Assembly (NCBI RefSeq): GCF_014522305.1
Contig: NZ_CP041982.1
Span: 1,059,001 to 1,123,000, forward strand
Length of the DNA: 64,000 nt
Reading direction: 5' to 3'
DNA from: Lactobacillus sp. PV034
GTDB lineage: Bacteria > Bacillota > Bacilli > Lactobacillales > Lactobacillaceae
In this document: in pieces, positions 35,629 through 44,672 of the stretch
Layout: every line of letters begins with the position of its first letter
Numbering within the stretch: position 1 is the stretch's first letter
The notes under the pieces: generated by a model
Told to the model about the DNA's origin: nothing
Database searches by the model: none
Seen by the model: only the letters and a program-made list of their open reading frames with translations
Program-made: the position numbers and the translations under genes

Positions 35629-36547
35629 TAATATCGTTGCTTTGGTTTTCTTTAGCCAATTTCCACCCAGATTCAAAATAATTTTTTCTCGTATTGCGCA
35701 AAGCATCATAATCACTCTGCAAACTGTCAATTGCATCATGTAACTTTTTATTTTGCTTCCGCATTGCATTTAATTCTGGATCATTAATCACACCACGTAA
35801 GTGAACCTGACCTGCCAAGTCACGTTTCGCTTGTACAAATTCTTCTTTCAAATTTGCTAGAGTATTCTCATATTGAACTAAACGCTCATTAACTGTCGTT
35901 AAACGATTATTTAGTTCTACAAACAAGTCATAAGGCATATTAGACTTAATGCGATTACATTCACTGCATGATAGGATCAAGTTTTCTGGATCATTGTTTT
36001 GCGATAAAGAAACCGGATCTTTATGGTCAACACTAGTGCCCTTACGTCCACAATATTGACACCGATAATTATATTTACGCCTAATTTGTTCCCGCTCAAT
36101 ATAATCTAATTCATTCAAAGAAAAATTAATTTCTAAGCCTAAATTTTGCATATTAACTGCAAAATCTACATTATTTCTCGGGACATAATCAATTATTTGA
36201 TCTTCACTCTTTGCGACAGCCTGATTAAAGCTGTCACGTGTTACTTGCTGTTGAGCCACTTCATTACCATCATAATCTTGAATAAAGGCTTCATACGCTT
36301 TTCGCTGGTCCGGCTTAACTAAGAAATTTTCTTCTTCTAAGTTTAGACTAGTAGTTTTCTTCCCCGTGTAGCCATATAGCATAATTAAAGCTAAGTCTTG
36401 AACTACTTTATTTTCATAGTCATTTGGTTCTAGTCCTCGTGAAAGGCAGATATCGCAAATACTCGTTAATTTTGGATTAATCAATCCATCTTGTTTAAAA
36501 TGTAAACTATTTATTCTTAAGCCACATGAAGCACACTGTAACTTCAA
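35624..36547 (-). CDS. HNH endonuclease-domain protein with zinc motif and coiled coil
   Basis: 307 residues. N-terminal four-cysteine motif (CASCG, CDIC; residues 5-36), a middle region of unknown fold, an HNH domain about 150-205 (CQYCG, SVDHKDPVS, NLILSCSECNRIKSN) and a C-terminal coiled coil to residue 300. All HNH metal and catalytic residues are visible. Start is TTG directly at the stop of the HD gene upstream; GGGAG is eleven bases away. DNA or RNA cleavage is inferred from family; the biological role is unknown. Confidence 0.82.
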   Translation of the reverse strand: MKLQCASCGLRINSLHFKQDGLINPKLTSICDICLSRGLEPNDYENKVVQDLALIMLYGYTGKKTTSLNLEEENFLVKPDQRKAYEAFIQDYDGNEVAQQQVTRDSFNQAVAKSEDQIIDYVPRNNVDFAVNMQNLGLEINFSLNELDYIEREQIRRKYNYRCQYCGRKGTSVDHKDPVSLSQNNDPENLILSCSECNRIKSNMPYDLFVELNNRLTTVNERLVQYENTLANLKEEFVQAKRDLAGQVHLRGVINDPELNAMRKQNKKLHDAIDSLQSDYDALRNTRKNYFESGWKLAKENQSNDII

Positions 36548-37195
36548 TTAATCTTGATCTCCCATTAATAAAATACTAAAAGCAATTCTTTGCATCTTAT
36601 CTTTAGCTGCAAAGTCTCCTTCAAAAAGGTCTGGTAAAATTTTTTTGATAAAGTATTGAACACAAACTAGATCATCAAAAGCCTTAATTGTCTCTAAGCT
36701 TTCTCTAAACATTTGCATATACACTGGATTAGGATTTCCGAGCTCAATTTCACCATATGCTTCATACAATAGATCTAACTTATCACAAACCGATAAAATC
36801 TTTCCTTCTAAAGTATCATCTTTGGCTTCAGACAAACGTTTACGATAAATTTCTTGGAATTCTTCAGGTATTTCATCCTTAATAAACTTATCGGTCATCG
36901 TTTCTTCAACTTCACCAATCATTTTTCTAAGTTCTGGTGTAGCATATTTAACTGGTGTCTTAATATCACCAATAAAACGTTCAGTATAGTCATGATTAAG
37001 ACTTTTTTCATATAAAGATTTCCAATTAACTTCTTTACCACCAATAACTTCTTCAATATCACCCATCATTTGAGCAAGTTCAGCAGTTCTGAATGAGTGA
37101 TCAGCAACTGAATGATGTTGATACTTAAAATATCCTGGTGCACGGTCAATTGATTCCAAACTATTAAATCCTTGAATATATGCATTTAAGCCCAT
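36548..37195 (-). CDS. HD-domain hydrolase (YfbR-like nucleotidase family)
   Basis: 215 residues. HD metal ligands are visible: HSVADHSFRTAELA (His), LNHDYTE (HD) and the late Asp in SVCDKLDLLYEAYGE. The layout is like YfbR 5'-deoxynucleotidase and related HD phosphohydrolases. It heads an operon with the HNH protein, with no gap between the genes. Whether it hydrolyses dNMPs or a signalling nucleotide cannot be said. Confidence 0.85.
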   Translation of the reverse strand: MGLNAYIQGFNSLESIDRAPGYFKYQHHSVADHSFRTAELAQMMGDIEEVIGGKEVNWKSLYEKSLNHDYTERFIGDIKTPVKYATPELRKMIGEVEETMTDKFIKDEIPEEFQEIYRKRLSEAKDDTLEGKILSVCDKLDLLYEAYGEIELGNPNPVYMQMFRESLETIKAFDDLVCVQYFIKKILPDLFEGDFAAKDKMQRIAFSILLMGDQD

Positions 37196-37271
37196 TTTAT
37201 TTACTCCCTTTCATTACTACTAATCAATATAAAATTTTCACTATATTATCAAAAGTAATAAATCAATGCAA

Positions 37272-37314
37272 ATAAAAAAAGAGAGAATGTAAAAATTACA
37301 TTCTCTCTTTTTTG
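37272..37314 (-). terminator. Terminator of the 46-residue basic protein gene
   Basis: Near-perfect arms AAAAGAGAGAATGT/ACATTCTCTCTTTT with A and T runs; works in both directions. Confidence 0.85.
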
Positions 37315-37323
37315 TAAAATTAA

Positions 37324-37464
37324 TTACTTGTTTTCATCAGCGGCAGCTTTGTTTAAGAAAGCAACAACTTCTGCAGCTCTCTTTACACGTGCCTTGGAGT
37401 TCTTCTTGTTCTTAGGTCTTAAGTTAGGAGTAACACCAGTGTTATAGTTTTCACCTTTACGCAT
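37324..37464 (-). CDS. 46-residue basic small protein, highly biased codons
   Basis: Small ORF behind GAGAGGAAG. It starts MRKGENYNTGVTPNLRPKN, then a Lys/Arg-rich core (KNSKARVKRAAEVVAF) and ends ADENK. Codons are those of strongly expressed genes (GGT, AAC, CGT, GTT, GCT). It has its own strong terminator. Basic, small, and well expressed suggests an RNA- or ribosome-associated protein, but no family is recognised. Confidence 0.75.
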   Translation of the reverse strand: MRKGENYNTGVTPNLRPKNKKNSKARVKRAAEVVAFLNKAAADENK

Positions 37465-37562
37465 AGATCTATACTTCCTCTCAATTAAAATTTTCGAAAA
37501 TCTTTTATTATCTTATCATGAACAAGACTCAAATAGCAAGAAGACTTTGAAATTAAAGGAAA

Positions 37563-37976
37563 TTAGCAGATTTTTCCACCTAAATTTTTCATTTCTTCCT
37601 TAGTTAACTTCTTATTAGCACTGTCCGTATTAATAGTAACTGCCCCATCAATAATTCCCTCATCACTTGAAAGAGATAAAACTGCGTTTCTAGCATTTAA
37701 TACTAGTCCATTTTCGAGAAATTGTAATTCATCCCCGGAAGTATAAAGATCTAAGTCCATATTATTCTTTACCTTAATATCGTAATGAGGATCTTTTTCA
37801 TTTAAAACTACTAATTGAAAATTGGCACCAATAGTACAAGTTCCACCAAGTTTAGAATAAGCATTTGAACCATCATTAAGAGCGAGTAAAACGATTGAAC
37901 CTGGTTTAATTTTAGATTTAATCAATTCTTGAGCTGGTTCTTTAATTTTAAGTTGTACATTATTTTTATCAATCAT
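37563..37976 (-). CDS. HesB/IscA-like iron-sulfur biosynthesis family protein
   Basis: 137-residue cytoplasmic protein of the Fe-S_biosyn fold used by lactobacilli (VQLKIKEPAQELIKSKI start; IVLLALNDGSNAY; SGDELQFLENGLVLNARN). Only two cysteines are visible (GGTCTIG and the C-terminal GKIC), unlike the three of IscA/SufA, so metal binding may differ. Function as a cluster carrier is therefore uncertain. Single-gene unit. Confidence 0.72.
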   Translation of the reverse strand: MIDKNNVQLKIKEPAQELIKSKIKPGSIVLLALNDGSNAYSKLGGTCTIGANFQLVVLNEKDPHYDIKVKNNMDLDLYTSGDELQFLENGLVLNARNAVLSLSSDEGIIDGAVTINTDSANKKLTKEEMKNLGGKIC

Positions 37977-38169
37977 ATAATCCCTCCTTGGAACTATGTC
38001 ATTTACTAACTAAAGTATAGCAACAAATAGTGAATTATATTAGCTTTTTGCCTAAAAAATTCCTTAATTCATAATTTGTATCATAAAAAAGCGCTGAGAA
38101 CTGTTGCGAACTGAGGCAAAAGAGTTCAAAATAGAATATGTTGATTTAAGTTATTAAGAGGGGAACTCA

Positions 38170-39276
38170 ATGACCGTCATCAAGAATATCGCACGGGACC
38201 GTATCCTTCAGGTAACGGCCGTACTGACAATTGTCAGTCTTTTTTTTGCTAGACCACGAATACAGGATATTAATTTTCATACCCTATATTCAATTCTTGC
38301 AATGCTGGCAATTATTCAAATCTTTTCTTATCTACACGTTCTTGATGTACTAGCATACAAATTAACTACTAGTGCACGAACAACGAGAAGATTAACTGCT
38401 ATCTTTACATTCTTATCAGTAATATCAGCGATGTTCTTAACTAATGATATTACCGTTTTAACCTTAATACCTTTATATTTAACAATTGCTCACAAGCATC
38501 ATTTGCCTGAAATTTTGCCAGTTACTTTAATTGGTATGGGAGCAAATATTGGGGCTGCTTTTACACCATGGGGTAATCCTCATAATATTTTTATTGTTAA
38601 TACTTATTCTGTTACTCCTCAGAGATTTTTTGGTTGGTCTATTCCTCTTTTAATTGCGAGCTTAATTTTAATTACAGGACTGCTTTTTGGAGTAAAAAAT
38701 TCTCCTATCTCTTCTGTTCCTTTGGAAAATGTGCGCATTAGTTGGCGTCCAACTATTTTAACCATCTTGGTAGCAATCTTTTTCTTTTTTGGAGTTTTTA
38801 ATATTGTACCCGCCTATGTTCCTGCAATTATAGCGATTATTTTAGCAATCATTATTAATCCCAAAATCTTATTGCATCTAGACTATGCCTTACTATTAAC
38901 TTTCACTTGCTTCTTTATCTTTATTAGTGATATTCAACAAGTGCCTCTTGTAATAGCAATCGTACGTCACACCATGTTCTCTGAACATTCTGTTTACTTA
39001 ACCTCCATCATTTCCAGTCAATTTATTTCAAACGTACCTTCAACCATCTTAATTGGAAAATTTACTGGTTTTGCTGAATCTTTATTCTTAGGTTCAAATA
39101 TTGGTGGTTTTGGTTCAATTATTGGGTCAATGGCCAACATGTTAGTCTTTAAGTCATTTGCAGAAAATGGTACCGTTTCAAAAAGTAGATTTTTCTGGAT
39201 CTTCTCTGCACTCCAATTCTTCGGCTTATTAGTGCTGACAATTTTTGGCTGGTTAATATTAGATTTTATATACTAG
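38170..39276 (+). CDS. SLC13/ArsB-type anion permease
   Basis: 368 residues, about ten helices. Pattern MFLTNDITVLTLIPL and GANIGAAFTPWGNPHNI matches the CitMHS/ArsB/NhaD ion transporter superfamily, with a mirrored second half (SSQFISNVPSTILIGKFTG). Substrate (dicarboxylate, arsenite or sodium) is not decided. The first 26 codons are unusually GC-rich and include a terminator-like palindrome. Confidence 0.82.
   Translation: MTVIKNIARDRILQVTAVLTIVSLFFARPRIQDINFHTLYSILAMLAIIQIFSYLHVLDVLAYKLTTSARTTRRLTAIFTFLSVISAMFLTNDITVLTLIPLYLTIAHKHHLPEILPVTLIGMGANIGAAFTPWGNPHNIFIVNTYSVTPQRFFGWSIPLLIASLILITGLLFGVKNSPISSVPLENVRISWRPTILTILVAIFFFFGVFNIVPAYVPAIIAIILAIIINPKILLHLDYALLLTFTCFFIFISDIQQVPLVIAIVRHTMFSEHSVYLTSIISSQFISNVPSTILIGKFTGFAESLFLGSNIGGFGSIIGSMANMLVFKSFAENGTVSKSRFFWIFSALQFFGLLVLTIFGWLILDFIY
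38223..38247 (+). terminator. Terminator-like palindrome inside the permease gene
   Basis: ACTGACAATTGTCAGT, a perfect 16-base palindrome, followed by C and eight T, at codons 18-26 of the permease gene. It could act as an intragenic terminator when ribosomes are slow. Confidence 0.45.
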
Positions 39277-39378
39277 ATTTTAATTTATTTTAAAGACATA
39301 CTAAGTATGTCTTTTTTTATACAGCTAGATTAGGTAAAATATAATAAATTTTTACCATTATAATATATGGAGGAAACT

Positions 39379-39936
39379 ATGACTTTAATGTGGATTATTA
39401 TTATCATTTTAATTTTAATTATTGGTATTTACATTGGTGTATATAATGGTTTACAAAAATCAAAAATTCATGCACAAGAAGCTTGGAGTCAAATTGATGT
39501 GCAACTAAAGCGCCGTAATGATTTAATTCCTAACTTGGTTGAAACAGTAAAAGGATATGCCAAACACGAAAGTGAAACTTTTGAAAAAGTGGTTCAACTA
39601 CGTAATCAATTAACCCAGATTCCAGCTAGTGATCATACTGAAAAAATGAAAGTTTCTGACGAATTAACTAATTCATTAAAGACAATTTTTGCTCTTTCAG
39701 AAAATTATCCTAACTTAAAGGCCAATCAAAATTTCTTAAACCTTCAAGAAGAATTGACTAATACTGAAAACAAAATTGCTTATTCTCGCCAACTTTACAA
39801 TTCATCAGTTGCTTTTTATGATGAAAAACTAGTAACTTTTCCATCAAATATTGTGGCTAACCTTCACCACTTCCAAAAGATGGACTATCTTGAAACCCCA
39901 GCTACAGAAAAGGAAGTTCCACAAGTTAAGTTCTAA
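39379..39936 (+). CDS. lemA: LemA family protein
   Basis: 185 residues: an N-terminal helix (2-22) and a long helical domain with the LemA pattern [37 protein letters not shown] lies right before ATG at 39379; the frame's upstream ATG (39367) overlaps that site. Its stop overlaps the start of htpX by one base, the usual lemA-htpX operon of lactobacilli. Role unknown; membrane-linked. Confidence 0.92.
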   Translation: MTLMWIIIIILILIIGIYIGVYNGLQKSKIHAQEAWSQIDVQLKRRNDLIPNLVETVKGYAKHESETFEKVVQLRNQLTQIPASDHTEKMKVSDELTNSLKTIFALSENYPNLKANQNFLNLQEELTNTENKIAYSRQLYNSSVAFYDEKLVTFPSNIVANLHHFQKMDYLETPATEKEVPQVKF

Positions 39937-40835
39937 TGTTATACCAACAAATTGCGCGTAATAAACGTAAAACAACCTTTTTATTAATTATCTTTATACT
40001 TATCTTAGCTTTAGTAGGAGCTGGGGCAGGATATATTTTTGCTAATAATGCTGTGGTAGGTATAATTTGGGCCGTTTTAGGTAGTTTAGTTTATTTAGCA
40101 ATTGTCTTACATAACCCTGCTAACTTAGTCATGAGCATGAATCATGGTCGCGAAATTCATGAACAAGATGATCCTGAGCTCTGGCACATAGTTGAAGATA
40201 TGGCACTGGTTGCTCAAGTACCGATGCCAAAAGTTTATATTATCAATGATCCTAGTCCAAATGCTTTTGCTACTGGACGTGATCCAAAGCATAGTGCGGT
40301 AGCAGTGACATCTGGGTTGCGAGAAGGCTTAAATCGCGAAGAACTCGAAGGTGTTTTAGGTCACGAATTTTCTCACATTCGTAACTATGATATTTTAGTT
40401 TCTACCATTGGAGTAGTCTTAGTTGGAGTTATTTCCTTTATTTCAAGTTACGCTGCTAGATACGTTTGGTGGTTTGGTGGCAATAATAAAAGAGATAATG
40501 ACGAAAAGAATATGAGTCCAGTAGAAGCAATCTTCAAAATAATTGCAGTTGTTTTTGTTTTTATTCTGGGGCCACTCTCTGCTTCATTAGCCCAAATGGC
40601 ACTCTCGCGAAATAGAGAATATTTAGCTGATGCTGGTTCTGTTGAGCTAACAAGAAATCCTCACGGCTTAATCTCTGCTTTAGAAAAAATCTCGGGTGGT
40701 AAACCTATGAAAAAGGCGGATCGTTCAAGTGCAGGTATGTATATTGAAAATCCCTTCCATAACCAAGGTTGGTCTCATTTATTTGATACTCATCCCCCAA
40801 CTGCAGATCGAATCAAACGCTTAGAAAAAATGTAA
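39936..40835 (+). CDS. htpX: Membrane zinc metalloprotease HtpX
   Basis: 299 residues with four hydrophobic helices and the M48 active site HEFSH (about residue 145) plus EYLAD as the third ligand. HtpX degrades misfolded membrane proteins. It starts at the last base of the lemA stop codon (TAATG), so translation is coupled. Single operon ended by a strong terminator. Confidence 0.95.
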   Translation: MLYQQIARNKRKTTFLLIIFILILALVGAGAGYIFANNAVVGIIWAVLGSLVYLAIVLHNPANLVMSMNHGREIHEQDDPELWHIVEDMALVAQVPMPKVYIINDPSPNAFATGRDPKHSAVAVTSGLREGLNREELEGVLGHEFSHIRNYDILVSTIGVVLVGVISFISSYAARYVWWFGGNNKRDNDEKNMSPVEAIFKIIAVVFVFILGPLSASLAQMALSRNREYLADAGSVELTRNPHGLISALEKISGGKPMKKADRSSAGMYIENPFHNQGWSHLFDTHPPTADRIKRLEKM

Positions 40836-40838
40836 TAA

Positions 40839-40892
40839 AAAAGGACAACAGCCATAGTACCAAAAATAGGTACTATGGCTGTTGCCTTTTTA
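40839..40892. terminator. Bidirectional terminator after htpX
   Basis: Very long stem, arms GGACAACAGCCATAGTACC and GGTACTATGGCTGTTGCC with one mismatch, A run before and T run after. Confidence 0.92.
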
Positions 40893-40900
40893 TTTATTAA

Positions 40901-41716
40901 TTAAAATAGCTTAAGTGAACTTAATAATTGGTTAACAACTGTCATAATTGCTGATTTAGCAATAAAGTAGGCAATTAAACTACCAATAACTAAGCCTAAA
41001 AAGGTAATTAATGTACCCCAAACTTTATCGTTCTTCTCTTTGCCATTACCAATAACTGGGACTAAAACGGCAGTTAAGAAAACGTAATATAAAATTACAA
41101 ACAAAAATCCAATAAATTTAACTGAATCTACTGAAATTAATGCTAACAAGAACATTAACAGACTTATTGCAACATTATAGTTACTGTATTGAGCAATTGA
41201 ATTAATATAAGCTAAAACATCAATTTGTTCGCCATAGATAAACTTACGTCCTAAAATACCAAAGCCGATAAAACAAGCAACTCCAATTAAAATAGCAAAG
41301 AAAATACTGATTGAAATATTTGCAATGCTACCACCTAAAGCATTATTGGCATAATGTTCTGCTGTTTCACTGATATCTCCCATGGAACCACTCATAGAAT
41401 TAATACTCTTAGTTACAATTCCAGATAAGAGTCGCCAACAAGTTAAAGTAATCAAAAGAATTACCACTAAAATATTAGTAATTCCATACCATTTTTCAGT
41501 ATCTAACTTAGCTGTTGGTCGCTTCCAAGAATCGACTAACCACTTCCAATATAAGGTAAAACCATTTGGTTGAGCTGGGACTGCTCGTTGTGCTCCTGGT
41601 TGAGGTTGAGCTGAAGCTGATTCTGGAGCTACATTTTCTTGTAGTTGGGCACCACAATTTGTACAAAATTTAGAATCTGCTTCAACTTCTGCACCACAAT
41701 TCGGACATTTTTTCAT
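40901..41716 (-). CDS. Zinc-ribbon membrane protein
   Basis: 271 residues. N-terminal zinc ribbon (CPNCG at 3-7, CTNCG at 19-23), a Pro/Gln linker, then about five helices from residue 65 on. ATG at 41716 is chosen because GAGGAG precedes it; the earlier in-frame start lies on that site. Proteins with a zinc ribbon and Yip-like helices are common in Firmicutes and have no known function. Confidence 0.8.
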   Translation of the reverse strand: MKKCPNCGAEVEADSKFCTNCGAQLQENVAPESASAQPQPGAQRAVPAQPNGFTLYWKWLVDSWKRPTAKLDTEKWYGITNILVVILLITLTCWRLLSGIVTKSINSMSGSMGDISETAEHYANNALGGSIANISISIFFAILIGVACFIGFGILGRKFIYGEQIDVLAYINSIAQYSNYNVAISLLMFLLALISVDSVKFIGFLFVILYYVFLTAVLVPVIGNGKEKNDKVWGTLITFLGLVIGSLIAYFIAKSAIMTVVNQLLSSLKLF

Positions 41717-41918
41717 TTTAAAACTCCTCAATATAATATAATTTTTACTTTTTTGATTATACCCGTTTTAAAGCATAATTTGTATATCAATTAAGAAGTT
41801 TTATTTACTTAGCTAGTTACTTCTCAATCCTACTTTAGTTATTATTTTAAAATTATCTTTAATTTTTATAAATTTATGATATAGTTGCTTTTGAAATATA
41901 TTTTTAGAGGAGAAAACA

Positions 41919-43331
41919 ATGAAAACAAGATCTGCAATGTTAATGTCAGCCTTGTTTGCAGCTGGTGTTTTGGGCGTAAGTTCAGGCAATGCTCATGCTG
42001 ATACAATTGATAATTCAACAGCTCAATCAACCACTGCAACCACTACTGCAAACCAAAATAGTAGTAATACAAGCACAGTTAATAGTACTTCAGCTACTAA
42101 TCAAACCGCTCAAGCTACTACAAATACTCAACCATCTACTAATACTAGTAATTCTGCCAATACTGCTAATCAAAATAAAGCAGTAGCAACAGTCAATACT
42201 ACTGTTCCCGCAGTAAAACAAGAATTTACCGGTAAAATTAATTATGCACCTGGTTACGGTGTTAACCTTTGGAAACTTAATGAAGACAAATCTGTAAGTT
42301 GGATTGCTCCCCGCCGTTTAAGCAGTGGCTCAACTTGGAAGGTATACGGTTATACTGATGTCAATAATGATCGCCTCTATAATTTAGGTGGCAATCAATG
42401 GGTTTTCAGCAAGTACATAGTTAATGTAAATTCAAAACCTACCCCATCTAATACTAATAATAGTAATATGACCCCACTAGCAAAGAATTCTTTTGTTGTG
42501 GTAGCTTATACACCTCATTATGGTATTGCTGTTTGGGCTCAAAATGGAAATAGCCTCAAGTTAGCCGGCAAGACTTTACCAAATGGGTCAGCTTGGAATG
42601 CTTTTGGCAAAAAGAATTTTAACAATAAAACTTTTTACAACCTTGGCGGTAACCAATGGGTAGATAGTTCATATGTAATTGAAGGAACTGCTACTAGTAG
42701 ATATGCTGTATTGAAAAATAATGCTAGTTCACAAGAATTTTATACTAGCCAATATAATCCAGTCTTTGCTCCATGGGGTTGTGCTTCATCAGCATTATCA
42801 ATGCTGATGAAATATGATGGTAACTGGAAGAATGTTCCAGGTACTACTGAAGCACAAAAATTAAAATATATGCAAGATCACTTACCTCAAAACAACCATG
42901 GTGGTCAAATCGGTAATCCTTACACTGGTGCTGGTTTTAAGAGTGTCATCAACTCCAAAGCTTTAGCCGATTATGCTCACGCTTTAGGTGACGCAAAGAT
43001 TAAAGACATTTCAGGTGCTAACTTAAACACTATTGCCAAACTAATCGAAGCTGGTCACCCAGTTCTTTACTATGGCTGGTCATCTTATGATGGTGGTGGT
43101 AATAAAGCAAGAAATCACTGTAAAGTAATCTTCGGTTATAACCCTGCTAATAATACTTTCTTAGTTCACGACCCACTTTACCAATACAAACACTTCTACA
43201 AAGGTGGCGGGGGACAACGTGAAGGTGTCTACAATGGCTATGACCTTGGTCCTATTTCATGGGTAAGCTATAGTTCATTAAGTCGTGAATTTGCTTACCG
43301 TAATGGTAACAACGCTTTAACCATTCAATAA
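41919..43331 (+). CDS. Secreted SLAP-domain protein with C39-like peptidase domain
   Basis: 470 residues. Signal peptide 1-27 (cut near AHA/DT), a Ser/Thr/Asn-rich linker to about 105, two SLAP repeats (GGNQWVFSKYIV, GGNQWVDSSYVI), then a Peptidase_C39_2-like domain from about 260 with Cys in WGCASSALSM, His in ARNHCKVI and Asp in VHDPLYQ. This suggests a wall-anchored cysteine peptidase. Behind AGAGGAG; monocistronic. Confidence 0.9.
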   Translation: MKTRSAMLMSALFAAGVLGVSSGNAHADTIDNSTAQSTTATTTANQNSSNTSTVNSTSATNQTAQATTNTQPSTNTSNSANTANQNKAVATVNTTVPAVKQEFTGKINYAPGYGVNLWKLNEDKSVSWIAPRRLSSGSTWKVYGYTDVNNDRLYNLGGNQWVFSKYIVNVNSKPTPSNTNNSNMTPLAKNSFVVVAYTPHYGIAVWAQNGNSLKLAGKTLPNGSAWNAFGKKNFNNKTFYNLGGNQWVDSSYVIEGTATSRYAVLKNNASSQEFYTSQYNPVFAPWGCASSALSMLMKYDGNWKNVPGTTEAQKLKYMQDHLPQNNHGGQIGNPYTGAGFKSVINSKALADYAHALGDAKIKDISGANLNTIAKLIEAGHPVLYYGWSSYDGGGNKARNHCKVIFGYNPANNTFLVHDPLYQYKHFYKGGGGQREGVYNGYDLGPISWVSYSSLSREFAYRNGNNALTIQ

Positions 43332-43349
43332 TTTAATAATTAATAATAA

Positions 43350-43380
43350 AAAAACGCATCAACGATTGATGCGTTTTTTT
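43350..43380 (+). terminator. Terminator of the SLAP/C39 gene
   Basis: Arms AAAACGCATCAA/TTGATGCGTTTT plus T run. Confidence 0.9.
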
Positions 43381-43512
43381 GTATCTATTTTTGCCTAAAA
43401 GCCCTGTAAAATCAGTATCTTATTTTATAACACTTGTAATTCCATTCCTTTTTTATATATTTTGGATTTTTTGAAAATTTTTTTGAAATTATTTATTTCT
43501 CACTTTTTAAAA

Positions 43513-43641
43513 TAACACCTATTACCTAATGAGTAATCTCTTTGCCTTCAAAAATAACAGGTGTAATTGTTATTTATAACATATTGTTATTTAACACTAT
43601 ACACGCCTAGACATGCTCTAAAAACCTGGTACTATAAGGAT
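43513..43641 (+). promoter_or_regulatory. Promoter and inverted repeat upstream of the SEC10/PgrA-like gene
   Basis: -35 TAGACA (43608-43613), 16-base spacer, -10 TACTAT (43630-43635) with TG extension. Upstream, ACACCT/AGGTGT arms enclose a smaller ATTAC/GTAAT stem. Expected leader about 60 bases. The rest of 43381-43701 holds no gene. Confidence 0.45.
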
Positions 43642-43701
43642 GTTGAGAGAAAAAGAGAAAAACATGTTACTAACTATTTTAGAAAGTTGAGAAGAATATC
43701 T

Positions 43702-44589
43702 ATGAAGAACGTTAAATTGTTATCTAAAATTTCTATTGCCGCTTTATTAACTGTTGGTGGAGTTACTACTATTAACCAAGTAAATAATTCTGTTAAGACT
43801 GAAACTGTTCACGCTGCTACTACTGAACAAACCAGAATTACTTTACCAGCTGGTTACACTGCAAGAAGAATTTTAAACGTAAACAACAACCGCATTTCTA
43901 GCGCTGACAAGAGAGCTTTAGTTCAAGCTTCTCAACAAGGTATGAAGCAAAACAACTTCTACGACAACAATGCTAAAGATAAAACTACTATGGTTAACAC
44001 TACTAACATGACTTGGAGTCAAAAAGTTGAAATTAACCGTTACGCTTTAAGCTTAATTAACTCAGCTCGTAGCCAAATGGGTAAGAAGGCTTGGGTTCTT
44101 AACACTTCAGCTATGGCATTTGCCGATAGAGTTGCTAAAGAATACACTAACAACGGTAAGAGCGATTGGGATGCTGATCACTACGTTGCTGGTATTACTC
44201 GTGCAGCTGTTGCTTCTGGTTTAAAGAATGCTGGTCAAGTTTACGAAGATGAATCAGGTCTTCCAATTACTTCACAATTTAACGGTTCTGTTCGTAGCAT
44301 GTACGCCTTAAAGGAACAAATTTACTTTAACGTTAAACAAATGTTATTCGGTGGTTTCTATGGTTCAATGACCAACTTCAATGATGCTTCACATTACACT
44401 GAATGGGAACACGCTGGTGACTTATTAGGTCTTAGAAGTTTAAAGGGTGCTGATGCTCCTACTAAGTACTTTGGTCTTAGTTTCTCAGGCTTAAAGAACA
44501 ACAAGTCAAGAATTTCTGTTCACTTCATGGGTGTTGCAGACAGATACATTGCCAACCGCCGTGTATTTAACACTAAGGCAAACATCTAA
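43702..44589 (+). CDS. Secreted SEC10/PgrA surface-exclusion-domain protein
   Basis: 295 residues from ATG at 43702; the frame is open upstream to 43567 but has no signal and overlaps the promoter. Signal peptide 1-35 (cut near VHAA). The mature part has the SEC10/PgrA pattern (VEINRYALSLINSARSQMGK; TEWEHAGDLLG), a CAP-like fold. No LPxTG or SLAP anchor, so it is probably released or loosely bound. Codons are strongly biased (AAC, GGT, GCT), so expression is likely high. Confidence 0.85.
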   Translation: MKNVKLLSKISIAALLTVGGVTTINQVNNSVKTETVHAATTEQTRITLPAGYTARRILNVNNNRISSADKRALVQASQQGMKQNNFYDNNAKDKTTMVNTTNMTWSQKVEINRYALSLINSARSQMGKKAWVLNTSAMAFADRVAKEYTNNGKSDWDADHYVAGITRAAVASGLKNAGQVYEDESGLPITSQFNGSVRSMYALKEQIYFNVKQMLFGGFYGSMTNFNDASHYTEWEHAGDLLGLRSLKGADAPTKYFGLSFSGLKNNKSRISVHFMGVADRYIANRRVFNTKANI

Positions 44590-44639
44590 TTGTTTTTCCT
44601 AAATATACATGTCTTTATCGATTAAATAATAAGCATATA

Positions 44640-44671
44640 AAAACCGAGATATTAATATCTCGGTTTTTTAT
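44640..44671. terminator. Bidirectional terminator
   Basis: Arms AAAACCGAGATATT/AATATCTCGGTTTT; between the SEC10-like gene and araC-type gene. Confidence 0.88.
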
Positions 44672-44672
44672 T

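Noticed and set aside
43567..43701. N-terminal extension of the SEC10/PgrA-like protein
   Set aside because: It would put 45 charged residues before a normal signal peptide and overlap the promoter; the ATG at 43702 is better.
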